Source of the DNA: Prochlorococcus sp. AG-409-M05
Lineage (GTDB): Bacteria > Cyanobacteriota > Cyanobacteriia > PCC-6307 > Cyanobiaceae
Assembly (NCBI GenBank): GCA_003215435.1
Contig: QCKJ01000001.1
Location: forward strand, 186,001 to 250,000
Direction: 5' to 3'
Length of the DNA stretch: 64,000 bases
Notes under the pieces: generated by a model
Database searches by the model: none
The model's input: only the letters and a program-made list of their open reading frames with translations
What the model was told of the DNA's origin: nothing
Program-made: the position numbers and the translations under genes
Shown: positions 37,239 to 45,362 of the stretch, in pieces
Numbering within the stretch: the first letter of the stretch is position 1
Layout of the letters: the number at the start of each line of letters is the position of its first letter

Positions 37239-37700
37239 ATGCCGCTATTGCTCTCTGGTCAAGGATTTCGTAATGACTTAGAAGCCTCTGGCTGCATTGC
37301 CATCAAAGTGCCTCTTGAAGGGGGTTCAGAAACCCGATTACTTCGTCGGCTAAGAAGCTCTGGTTATAGAACACAAATCACTACTGCAAGGGGACTTGGA
37401 GATCCAGAAGAATTCTTATTTAAGCTCCATGGCGTTAGGCCTCCTCACCTTGGTCATCAATGTGTAGGAAGGAATGCTGCTGTTGGTGAAATCCAACAAG
37501 TCATTCCTCAACTATCTGAATTTTTAAATAGTGACAAACCTTTAGTTCTATGGCTTCTTGAAGGACAAGTCTTATCCAAAGCAGAGTTACTTGCACTTTA
37601 TGAGCTATGTCAAAGAGAGCAGCGAATCAAAATCGTGGTTGAAATGGGGGGAGACCGCAAGCTTAATTGGGAACCAATGCTGAATTTGCTTCGACAATAA
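37239..37700 (+). CDS. ndhN: NAD(P)H-quinone oxidoreductase subunit N
   Basis: An oxygenic-photosynthesis-specific subunit of the thylakoid NDH-1 complex, which carries cyclic electron flow and respiration. It has 153 residues with the conserved [20 protein letters not shown] start, [40 protein letters not shown] and the C-terminal [19 protein letters not shown]. It is the first gene of a forward run ndhN-ldpA-Ycf45, with ldpA 24 nt downstream. Confidence 0.95.
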   Translation: MPLLLSGQGFRNDLEASGCIAIKVPLEGGSETRLLRRLRSSGYRTQITTARGLGDPEEFLFKLHGVRPPHLGHQCVGRNAAVGEIQQVIPQLSEFLNSDKPLVLWLLEGQVLSKAELLALYELCQREQRIKIVVEMGGDRKLNWEPMLNLLRQ

Positions 37701-37724
37701 AAGTCTTGGGAAGCATTTAGAAAA

Positions 37725-38753
37725 ATGAAAAGTGCGACAGATGGCGAATTAGCTATAACTCGTGGTTCTTGGGTAAAAGTAATTTGTGGTGCAAGCAACC
37801 AGGACATCCCTTCTATCAGTGACCTATGTGCTGTTTATGGAGCGGCAGGGGTCCAATGTATTGATGTGGCAGCAGATTCTGGGGTTATTTCAGCAGCAAA
37901 GAAAGGGCTGGACTGGGTAGAAGCCAAATATGGAATACGTCCTTGGTTAATGATCAGCGTCAGTGACGGCAAAGACAACCATTTTCGCAAAGCCCGATTT
38001 GATCCGAAACGTTGTCCAATCGATTGCACACGTCCATGCGAAAGGATTTGTCCCACAGAAGCAATTTCCAAAGTTGGAGTTGATTTATCTCGCTGTTACG
38101 GCTGTGGAAGATGTTTATCCGCATGCCCTCTTGATCTGATTGATGAAAAATATAAGCTTTTGACTAATAACGAGATAACCTCTTTAATTTCTTCTGCCAG
38201 CCCTGATGCAGTTGAAATCCATACAGCACCTGGGCGAAGGAAGTCTTTCGAAGAAATACTAAAAGCTTTAAAAATAGCCAAAGTAAACTTGAAAAGGATT
38301 GCAGTCAGTTGTGGGGCCGAGGCACATGGCATTAAGACTGAAGCCCTATCACAGTTGCTTTGGGAGCGGCACAATTCTCTTAAGCAAAACAAGTTAAAAC
38401 CAATTTGGCAACTTGATGGTCGTCCAATGAGTGGCGACCTAGGTCCAGGCACAGGAAGGATTGCTATCTCCCTTTGGGAAAAAATTCATGATATGGCCCC
38501 ACCAGGGCCACTCCAGTTAGCAGGTGGTACAAACGAAGAAACCATTAAACATTTACCAAATGGGAGAGGGCCTGCAGGGATAGCTTTCGGTGGCGTTGCC
38601 CGAAAAATCATCAAGCCTTGGCTCGAAGAAGCCCAGTCAAGAAATATCAGTCTTAGAGATTGGCCAGAAGGGTGGCAAGAAGCTCTACAAACAGCTAATC
38701 AACTTGTCGAGCCTTGGTTATCCAGAAAACCAAAAAATCTTCAAGACTGCTAG
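37725..38753 (+). CDS. ldpA: LdpA, iron-sulfur protein of the circadian light/redox input
   Basis: In Synechococcus elongatus, LdpA senses redox state and modulates the period of the circadian clock. This 342-residue protein shows the family start LAITRGSWVKVICGASNQDI and two ferredoxin-like cysteine sets: RCPIDCTRPCERICPTEAI (nt about 38010-38066) and CYGCGRCLSACPLDLI (nt about 38094-38141). These suit two 4Fe-4S clusters. It lies 24 nt after ndhN, a respiratory/cyclic electron transfer gene, which matches a redox-sensing role. The clock genes themselves are not in this window. Function in this organism is inferred. Confidence 0.92.
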   Translation: MKSATDGELAITRGSWVKVICGASNQDIPSISDLCAVYGAAGVQCIDVAADSGVISAAKKGLDWVEAKYGIRPWLMISVSDGKDNHFRKARFDPKRCPIDCTRPCERICPTEAISKVGVDLSRCYGCGRCLSACPLDLIDEKYKLLTNNEITSLISSASPDAVEIHTAPGRRKSFEEILKALKIAKVNLKRIAVSCGAEAHGIKTEALSQLLWERHNSLKQNKLKPIWQLDGRPMSGDLGPGTGRIAISLWEKIHDMAPPGPLQLAGGTNEETIKHLPNGRGPAGIAFGGVARKIIKPWLEEAQSRNISLRDWPEGWQEALQTANQLVEPWLSRKPKNLQDC

Positions 38754-38798
38754 AAGCCTTATGGAGTTCTCATCCATTTTGAGCAAAACTTTTGGTCT

Positions 38799-40457
38799 AT
38801 GAAACCAACGCACATTACAGATGACCTCAATCGACTCTTATGTCTATTACCTGATGCAGTCAAGGAGTCACTAACTAGCAAACATTTATATGAAGAGCTT
38901 CTTGAAGTAGTCCTTGACTTAGGCCGAATTCCTGAAGCCCGGTTTCCAGAAAAAGTAATCCCCCTTGGAGAAGAGTTTGTCACCAGAAGGGATATTGAAA
39001 ATATGGTTAAAAAGCTAGGGGAGTTTGGTGAAGACAATCGTGCCGGGATCGAGCGTACTCTCCACCGCATTAGTGCAATAAGAAACCGCAAGCAAGAGAT
39101 AGTAGGACTTACGTGCCGTGTAGGTAGAGCAGTCTTTGGGACAGTAGAAATGGTTAGAGATTTACTCGATAGCGATCAATCGCTCTTACTGATGGGGCGA
39201 CCAGGAGTTGGCAAAACAACCGCACTGCGCGAAATCGCAAGAGTACTAGCAGATGACCTAGAAAAAAGAGTCGTGATCATCGATACCAGTAACGAAATTG
39301 CTGGTGATGGAGATATTCCTCATCCATCAATAGGTAAAGCGAGGCGAATGCAAGTGTCCAAACCTGAAAATCAACACCAAGTAATGATCGAAGCTGTAGA
39401 AAATCACATGCCAGAAGTAATTGTTATTGATGAAATCGGAACCGAACTAGAAACTCATGCAGCTCGAACAATTGCGGAGCGAGGTGTACAACTTGTAGCC
39501 ACAGCTCATGGCAACGCCCTAGCAAATTTAATTAAAAATCCAACCCTTTCAGACCTAGTGGGAGGAATTCAATCTGTAACCCTTGGAGATGAAGAAGCCA
39601 GACGAAGACGCACCCAAAAAACGGTTTTAGAAAGAGCCGCTGAACCTACATTCCCAATTGCAGTCGAAATCAATAGTAGGAATCATTGGTCAGTCCACTC
39701 AGATGTAGCATCAACAGTCGATTTACTGCTGCGAGGACAAAAAGCGAACCCTCAAAATCGAGAACTTGACGCCAACGGATCCTTAAGACTTTTAAATGAA
39801 CAAACTACTCAACCAAAAGCTCTTTTCAAACGCCCCACAAGATCTCAATTAGGGCATTCAATCCCTGAGATAGGGATGTCAAAGCAAGAAGTGAGTCACG
39901 AATTAATTGATTCCAAAATTCAAAATCATCAGTTTCCTTCTAGGACTTCTCCCAATAAGCAATTACAGGTGCTCTGTTGTGAGATCAGTACACAAGTTGT
40001 TGATGAAGCAATAAGACTACATTCTTGGCCCATTCAGTGGGTTAAAAGCCTTAAAGAAGCAGATGTTGTACTCACTATCAGGGAAGGCCTTAGCAAACAC
40101 ACTCAGCTTAGGAATGAGGCTAGAAAAGCCTTTATCCCAATTCTTGTAATCAAATCAGACTCATTCCCGCAGATCGAACGTGCTCTAAAACGACTCCTCT
40201 CTCGTTACGCAAATATTAAAAATTCAACTTCGACCGCAATAGACCAGAGCATTGACAAAGAAGATGACCTCTCCGCACTTGAAGAGTGCCGGTTAGCAGT
40301 AGAAAAAGTTGTAATCCCATTAGGAAGACCAGTAGAACTATTACCTAGGAGCACAAGGGTAATAAAAATGCAATCGGATCTAGTTAACAGATATCAACTG
40401 AGAAGTGATGTCTTCAGTCATGCTGAGGATCAACGTTTACGGGTATACCCCCCTTAA
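38799..40457 (+). CDS. Ycf45-type AAA ATPase with C-terminal R3H-like domain
   Basis: A 552-residue cyanobacterial/chloroplast protein related to the stage III sporulation AA/secretion-type ATPases. The P-loop LLMGRPGVGKTTALREIA is near residues 129-146, Walker B is in EVIVIDEIGTELETHAA, and the Arg-rich GDEEARRRRTQKTVLER follows. A variable linker leads to a C-terminal domain (VELLPRSTRVIKMQSDLV, ending DQRLRVYP) that aligns with R3H single-strand nucleic acid binding domains. In related proteins I expect a His in the core (QHEL-like); here it reads QSDL. The molecular function is unknown. It follows ldpA after 45 nt. Confidence 0.85.
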   Translation: MKPTHITDDLNRLLCLLPDAVKESLTSKHLYEELLEVVLDLGRIPEARFPEKVIPLGEEFVTRRDIENMVKKLGEFGEDNRAGIERTLHRISAIRNRKQEIVGLTCRVGRAVFGTVEMVRDLLDSDQSLLLMGRPGVGKTTALREIARVLADDLEKRVVIIDTSNEIAGDGDIPHPSIGKARRMQVSKPENQHQVMIEAVENHMPEVIVIDEIGTELETHAARTIAERGVQLVATAHGNALANLIKNPTLSDLVGGIQSVTLGDEEARRRRTQKTVLERAAEPTFPIAVEINSRNHWSVHSDVASTVDLLLRGQKANPQNRELDANGSLRLLNEQTTQPKALFKRPTRSQLGHSIPEIGMSKQEVSHELIDSKIQNHQFPSRTSPNKQLQVLCCEISTQVVDEAIRLHSWPIQWVKSLKEADVVLTIREGLSKHTQLRNEARKAFIPILVIKSDSFPQIERALKRLLSRYANIKNSTSTAIDQSIDKEDDLSALEECRLAVEKVVIPLGRPVELLPRSTRVIKMQSDLVNRYQLRSDVFSHAEDQRLRVYPP

Positions 40458-40557
40458 AAAAAACAAACCTGACTATATATTGACCAGAGAGATCCTCGAT
40501 ATGTAATTATTTGGGGACCAGTGAAAGCAACCTTTAACAGGTTTACATCTGGATCAA

Positions 40558-40629
40558 TGGGGCGTCGCCAAGTGGTAAGGCAGCGGGTTTTGGTCTCGCC
40601 ATTCCTAGGTTCGAATCCTAGCGCCCCAG
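40558..40629 (+). tRNA. tRNA-Gln(TTG)
   Basis: A 72-nt cloverleaf with acceptor TGGGGCG/CGCCCCA, discriminator G, D-arm GCCAAGTGGTAAGGC, anticodon loop TTTTGGT (anticodon TTG) and T-arm AGGTTCGAATCCT. The CCA end is not encoded. It reads CAA and CAG. Confidence 0.97.
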
Positions 40630-40645
40630 TTTTCTCAAGCTATCA

Positions 40646-41422
40646 GTGAGATCTCGTCCTATTTTGGTTTGCGATTTCGACGGGGTCATTGTCGACGGAA
40701 TTGATGAGTACTGGTGGAGTGCTCGTCAAGCATGCATAGAGATGATCTCTGAAGATTATGAGCCTGGCTTACTCCCAGAGAATGTCCCTGCAACGTTCCG
40801 AGCACTCAGACCGTGGATTCACCACGGTTGGGAGATGGTAGTGATCGCAGCTGAACACCTTCCAACAGAGGGGGCATTACACACCAAAGACGCAGCTATC
40901 TTTGCTGAAAACTACCCTCACCATATTCAGAAAGCGTTAACACGCTGGAATTGGAAATCTAATCAAGTTCAAGCAGCCTTAGAACATGTTCGGCGCAAAG
41001 AGCTAGCTCACAATCGAGCGATCTGGCTAGAACGTCATCAGGCCTTCCCTCAAGTAGTAGAACGCCTACAAACTCTTGAGAATGAAAATATTGATCTTGT
41101 TGTTTTAACTACTAAAGGACGAGAATTCACTGAAGAACTACTTCTCCACCTCAAACTCAAACCCAAACAACTTTTTGGACATGAATCTGGCAATAAATCA
41201 ACAGTCTTATTGCATCTAGCAGAAACACATTCGATCAAAGGATTCTTAGAAGATCGTCGAGAAACACTAGAAACAATTCTCTCCATCAAAAAATTAGCAA
41301 CTATTCCATGCTATTTAGCGAACTGGGGATACCTAAAACCGAAGGACACAATTCAGCTTCCAAAAGGGATTCACCTTCTAAAAATCAAAAACCTGAATCA
41401 ACCGTTAAAAAACTGGGCTTGA
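40646..41422 (+). CDS. HAD-superfamily hydrolase
   Basis: A 258-residue phosphatase-like protein. The HAD nucleophile motif VCDFDGVIVDG is at residues 8-18, motif II is in LVVLTTKGREFTEELL, and the acidic motif near the end is IKGFLEDRRETLETI. An alpha-helical cap lies between, with the region around EYWWSARQACIEM and RPWIHHGWEMVVIA. The substrate is unknown. The gene begins 16 nt after tRNA-Gln and its 3' end carries the recA promoter -35 box, so recA transcription starts almost inside it. Confidence 0.85.
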   Translation: MRSRPILVCDFDGVIVDGIDEYWWSARQACIEMISEDYEPGLLPENVPATFRALRPWIHHGWEMVVIAAEHLPTEGALHTKDAAIFAENYPHHIQKALTRWNWKSNQVQAALEHVRRKELAHNRAIWLERHQAFPQVVERLQTLENENIDLVVLTTKGREFTEELLLHLKLKPKQLFGHESGNKSTVLLHLAETHSIKGFLEDRRETLETILSIKKLATIPCYLANWGYLKPKDTIQLPKGIHLLKIKNLNQPLKNWA

Positions 41423-41446
41423 CTAGACGGTGTACGTCTGTACTAT
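41419..41446 (+). promoter_or_regulatory. recA promoter with LexA-type operator
   Basis: TTGACT (41419-41424) and TACTAT (41441-41446), spaced 16 nt, form a plausible -35/-10 pair. Between them and overlapping the -10 is GTACGTCTGTAC, part of TGTACGTCTGTACT (41431-41444). It matches the LexA palindrome reported for cyanobacteria (RGTACNNNDGTWCB) at all but the first base. It sits 73 nt before the recA ATG. Repression by LexA and SOS induction are inferred. Confidence 0.7.
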
Positions 41447-41516
41447 CCGGAATGACTAGGCGTCACAAGAAGCAGCAAAACGCAGCTTTGATCATCTACT
41501 AATCATTCCTATTGCA

Positions 41517-42653
41517 ATGGACACAAAAGCTATCTTGAATTCAAACCCTAAAAACAATGAAGGAGCACCTCGATCAGGAGAACGCGATAAAGCCCTAAAT
41601 CTGGTCCTTGGACAAATCGAACGGAACTTCGGGAAAGGATCAATCATGCGCCTAGGAGATGCTTCGCGCATGAGAGTGGAAACCATCTCAACTGGCGCTC
41701 TGACACTTGACCTCGCGCTAGGAGGAGGATATCCAAAAGGAAGAGTGGTAGAAGTTTACGGGCCTGAAAGTTCCGGTAAAACAACACTCACTTTGCACGC
41801 AATTGCAGAGGTCCAACGCCGAGGAGGAGTTGCAGCATTCGTCGATGCTGAACACGCTCTCGACCCTATTTACGCAGCATCGCTAGGAGTAGATATCGAA
41901 AATCTTTTGGTATCACAGCCAGATACTGGCGAGATGGCCTTAGAAATTGTCGACCAACTAGTGCGTTCTGCTGCTGTCGACATAGTGGTTGTTGACTCCG
42001 TGGCGGCACTGACACCAAGATCAGAGATCGAAGGAGAAATGGGAGACCTGGCAGTTGGTAGTCAAGCCCGTCTAATGAGTCAGGCAATGCGAAAGATCAC
42101 AGGGAACATAGGGAAGTCCGGCTGCACAGTGATCTTCCTAAACCAGCTGCGTCTAAAAATCGGCGTCACTTATGGGAATCCAGAAACAACAACAGGTGGT
42201 AATGCGCTGAAGTTCTATGCCTCCGTCCGCCTAGATATTCGCCGCATCCAAACTCTCAAAAGAGGAACTGAAGAATATGGAATTCGTGCAAAAGTAAAAG
42301 TTGCGAAAAACAAAGTTGCTCCGCCATTTCGCATCGCTGAATTCGACATCCTTTTCGGCCGGGGTATCAGCACACTGGGCTGCCTATTGGATTTAGCAGA
42401 AGAGACCGGGGTAGTTACACGCAAAGGGGCGTGGTACAGCTACGAAGGAGACAATATTGGCCAAGGGCGTGACAATACGATCACCTGGCTTGAACAAAAT
42501 CATGAGGCAAATGAGAAAATTGAAAAGTTAGTTCGTCAAAAGTTAACTGAGGGATCAGAAGTGACCGCAAATTCTATGCGCCCTATAGCAGCTGCGGCAA
42601 AGAATGCCGTAGCAAAAAATAGCAACATGAAAGAAGTTTCTGCTGCTGCCTAA
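41517..42653 (+). CDS. recA: Recombinase RecA
   Basis: Strand-exchange protein of homologous recombination and co-protease for LexA. It has 378 residues. Walker [10 protein letters not shown] is at 82-90, Walker B is in [15 protein letters not shown], and the [20 protein letters not shown] loop region is intact. It starts with an approximately 20-residue polar extension before [21 protein letters not shown] LexA-like operator precedes it. The tail is Ala/Lys-rich. Confidence 0.98.
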   Translation: MDTKAILNSNPKNNEGAPRSGERDKALNLVLGQIERNFGKGSIMRLGDASRMRVETISTGALTLDLALGGGYPKGRVVEVYGPESSGKTTLTLHAIAEVQRRGGVAAFVDAEHALDPIYAASLGVDIENLLVSQPDTGEMALEIVDQLVRSAAVDIVVVDSVAALTPRSEIEGEMGDLAVGSQARLMSQAMRKITGNIGKSGCTVIFLNQLRLKIGVTYGNPETTTGGNALKFYASVRLDIRRIQTLKRGTEEYGIRAKVKVAKNKVAPPFRIAEFDILFGRGISTLGCLLDLAEETGVVTRKGAWYSYEGDNIGQGRDNTITWLEQNHEANEKIEKLVRQKLTEGSEVTANSMRPIAAAAKNAVAKNSNMKEVSAAA

Positions 42654-42671
42654 AATGAAATCAGAAAATAG

Positions 42672-42697
42672 AAAAAGCAGATTTATCTAGCATCTGC
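42672..42697 (-). terminator. Weak intrinsic terminator at the end of the DUF2839 gene
   Basis: On the reverse strand GCAGAT/ATCTGC (42697-42692 with 42682-42677, 9-nt loop holding the stop codon) is followed by TTTTT. The stem is only 6 bp and overlaps the gene's 3' end. It lies in the 29-nt space between the convergent recA and DUF2839 genes. Confidence 0.45.
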
Positions 42698-42922
42698 AGG
42701 AATCCACCAACCTGCTGCGGGGCCAATAAAACGTACAACTATCCAAAGCAACAAAACAGAAAAGATGCCAATCCAGGCTCCACGTGTTGTTATTGCATAA
42801 AACTGTTCCTTCTGGGCCACAGTAATAGGAAGCCAAGGAACAACTCTTGGAGAATTGTTTTTTTTCGTCTTGTCCTGACGTGGCGGCAAGCCCTGACTGG
42901 CTCGGCGGCGAGCTTCTCCCAT
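42683..42922 (-). CDS. DUF2839 family membrane protein
   Basis: A 79-residue protein with the family start MGEARRRASQGLPPR, a basic polar region, then PWLPITVAQKEQFYAITTRG. One membrane segment follows (WIGIFSVLLLWIVVRFIGPA) and the end is GWWIPADAR. DUF2839 proteins are conserved in cyanobacteria and have no known function. It converges on recA and is preceded, 27 nt upstream on the same strand, by the helicase-like gene. Confidence 0.85.
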   Translation of the reverse strand: MGEARRRASQGLPPRQDKTKKNNSPRVVPWLPITVAQKEQFYAITTRGAWIGIFSVLLLWIVVRFIGPAAGWWIPADAR

Positions 42923-42949
42923 TGCCTTAAGAAAATTGATAGCTAAAGC

Positions 42950-44395
42950 CTAATTTGGCAAAAGGCGTTGTAAAGGTGTCCAAGGTTCTAACTTACTTAA
43001 GAACTCTTCTCCCCAACTACGAGCTCGCAAGCGTCCATCCAAAATTGCAAGACGGCCATTATTGTTGCGAACAGGAGCAACCGCATCAGGAATAACACTT
43101 AGCGCTTCAGGTAAAAGGTAGTCACGAAACCAATCTCGACCTTCTTTCTTCAGAGCCTCAACCCGTGCAGCAATAAAAGGCGATTCCAAACTCGGCAAAG
43201 GTAGTAAGGCAATGATCAACTGCTCTGGCAAAGGGAGTTGACGGTGATGATGAAGCCACCAATCCCACCCAGCAGAAACAACTCCATTTTCTTCAGGGGT
43301 AGTTGTTTGATGGTCAACTCTTTGGCCAAATTCCGCAGCAAGTTGACTAGTCAATTTCATACGTAACTGGTAATCATCCAAGAGAATAATTGTTATCCCA
43401 ACCCTCCCCAAAATCAATCTACGAGATTGATCTAAAAGATGATCCGCAAAAATCTCAGTATTAGGAAGTGGTTGGCGAAAAGGTGCATAAAGAAAGAGAG
43501 GGTCATTGATATGAGGCTGACTTAATGTAACTCCAACATTAGGAATGAAATTTACTGACTGAAGCTCAACTTCCATTAATTGGTTATGGCCCGATCGAGT
43601 GATTAACAAAGAAGGCTGATTACTTAAAAGACCATTGAGAATCTTGAGTGGCTCAATTGGCTTAAAACACCAGTCCCAATTAAAAACCCTATGATCCAAC
43701 TCAGCCCAACTAGCCCAGGAATCTGGTTCTATATCAAGAATTAAATGCCACGGTGAAGGAACGTCAGGCAAGTCACGTAGCAATTCTTGAAGAGCACTAA
43801 TATCCTCATAGCAAACCCTAACTTTCTTAAGCAAAGTTGATGGATGTTGAAAGATGTTCTGAGTCATTCTCTGAAGAAAAAAGATTATCAACTCTTCATT
43901 AAAAGGATTTGCCCTTCTTAGTTTTTCCCAGTTCTCAGAAGTGATTTTAAAAGACATCACATTCCGAAGATGACTACTTAATAGATCCGCTTCAGGAATA
44001 ATCAATTGTCTTGATTTTAGGAATCCATTCTTATAGACTTTTATCAGTTCACTATAATTTAATAACCAAATTTGATCTCCTGGAGGAGGAGTCAAACCTT
44101 CCCAGCATCCAAGTTTAAAGCCTGCAGATCGCAATCTGGGAAGTTCGATCTTCAACAATCGGCTTTTTAGATCATCTTGCAGAACTAATACAGTTTCTCT
44201 CGATTCCAAGCAAAGAGGAACCATTAAGCCAAGCCACCACTGATCTTGACTGCAATCTTGAAGTGTAATGAAAGTCGAGTCCCTCCGACGAAGGCTCCTA
44301 GCAACTAAACGACTAAGCGTAAGATGATGAGGCCAATCAGTTTGAACTTTTTGCAGCAAATTCTTTAGCTGCTGATGAGCAATGGCTTCCAGCAT
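42950..44395 (-). CDS. DinG/XPD-like helicase relative without ATP-binding motifs
   Basis: A 481-residue protein. Its C-terminal third has the XPD/DinG helicase 2 pattern: the LPLPSLESPFIAARVEALKK block, GRDWFRDYLLPEALSVIPDA, and then GRLAILDGRLRARSWGEEFL. The N-terminal half has the general layout (DSTFITLQDCSQDQWW where Walker A should be, LIIPEADLLSSHLRN where DEAH should be). The GxGKT and DEAH residues and the Fe-S cysteines are missing. It is therefore probably not an active helicase. The frame is long and undamaged, so it is maintained rather than decaying. It may bind DNA or partner proteins; function unknown. It is divergent from tyrA (85 nt). Confidence 0.7.
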   Translation of the reverse strand: MLEAIAHQQLKNLLQKVQTDWPHHLTLSRLVARSLRRRDSTFITLQDCSQDQWWLGLMVPLCLESRETVLVLQDDLKSRLLKIELPRLRSAGFKLGCWEGLTPPPGDQIWLLNYSELIKVYKNGFLKSRQLIIPEADLLSSHLRNVMSFKITSENWEKLRRANPFNEELIIFFLQRMTQNIFQHPSTLLKKVRVCYEDISALQELLRDLPDVPSPWHLILDIEPDSWASWAELDHRVFNWDWCFKPIEPLKILNGLLSNQPSLLITRSGHNQLMEVELQSVNFIPNVGVTLSQPHINDPLFLYAPFRQPLPNTEIFADHLLDQSRRLILGRVGITIILLDDYQLRMKLTSQLAAEFGQRVDHQTTTPEENGVVSAGWDWWLHHHRQLPLPEQLIIALLPLPSLESPFIAARVEALKKEGRDWFRDYLLPEALSVIPDAVAPVRNNNGRLAILDGRLRARSWGEEFLSKLEPWTPLQRLLPN

Positions 44396-44480
44396 GAAAA
44401 AAGACTAAATAAACAAAGCCTTTCAGGCATGAAATTTTGATTGAATTATCAAAATTGATAGCCTCTAAATAAAGCAAGGA

Positions 44481-45356
44481 ATGGAGCAAAAAAAAGAATC
44501 ACCTTTGGTTGGAATAGTTGGCCTTGGGCTAATAGGAGGCTCAATAGGCCTAGACCTGCAATCATTAGGTTGGAGAGTGCATGGTCTAGTTCATCGCACA
44601 AAGACTGCAGACAGAGCAAAAGCCAGAGGTCTTGCCCAACTTGTAAGCACTAATCCAACAATTCTTTCCAAATGCGATCTGATTATCCTGGCAATGCCAT
44701 TGAGAGAGATCATAAATCCTTCACCAGAACTGGTAGATGCTCTGCCCTTAAATGCAGTTATCACTGATGTTGGTTCAGTGAAATCAGCTGTTCTTAGTAC
44801 TTGGAGAGAAATCCACCCAAGATTTGTCGGCAGCCATCCCATGGCTGGGACTGCAAAATCGGGAGTTGAGTCAGGCCAAAATGATCTATTTAAAGGGCGT
44901 CCCTGGGTCACAACACCAGAAAGCAAAACAGACTTAGAAGCACTAACTATGATTAATAAGCTGGCTTTAACTTTAGGCAGTAACTGGATCACTACAGATG
45001 CAGAAAGTCATGATCAAGCAGTAGGTCTCATCTCACACCTACCAGTCTTAATTAGTGCCGCGTTGTTAAGCACAGTTAGTAAAAGCGGAAATCCTAAAAT
45101 AATAAATTTAGCTAAAAGACTTGCCTCTAGCGGTTTTGAAGACACAACAAGAGTTGGTGGTGGGAATCCCAAATTAGGTAGCTCGATGGCTTCAGAAAAC
45201 AGAAAAGAAATCCTTATCGCTATAGATCAATATCGAGAAAGTCTCAATCAGCTTGAAAAATCAATTATTAATAAAGAGTGGGAAAAACTAGAAGCAGAAC
45301 TTTTAGGCATGAAGAGATTCAGGTCAAGATTTTTAAACTCAAATAACACTAACTAG
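44481..45356 (+). CDS. tyrA: Prephenate/arogenate dehydrogenase
   Basis: Oxidative decarboxylase on the tyrosine branch of aromatic amino acid synthesis. It has 291 residues: Rossmann motif VGIVGLGLIGGSIGLDLQ near the N-terminus, ITDVGSVKSAVLSTW, the catalytic-site SHPMAGTAKSGVESGQNDLF segment and HDQAVGLISHLPVLISAAL. Cyanobacterial enzymes usually prefer arogenate and NADP, but specificity cannot be read here. It is convergent with the CrtD-like gene (6 nt apart). Confidence 0.94.
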   Translation: MEQKKESPLVGIVGLGLIGGSIGLDLQSLGWRVHGLVHRTKTADRAKARGLAQLVSTNPTILSKCDLIILAMPLREIINPSPELVDALPLNAVITDVGSVKSAVLSTWREIHPRFVGSHPMAGTAKSGVESGQNDLFKGRPWVTTPESKTDLEALTMINKLALTLGSNWITTDAESHDQAVGLISHLPVLISAALLSTVSKSGNPKIINLAKRLASSGFEDTTRVGGGNPKLGSSMASENRKEILIAIDQYRESLNQLEKSIINKEWEKLEAELLGMKRFRSRFLNSNNTN

Positions 45357-45362
45357 TACAAG

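Noticed and set aside
42683-42922. DUF2839 as an antitoxin or SOS partner of recA.
   Set aside because: It is convergent, has its own terminator and is a widespread membrane protein; adjacency alone is not evidence.
44591-44992. 133-codon reverse frame inside tyrA.
   Set aside because: Antisense to a clear prephenate dehydrogenase; no coding signal.
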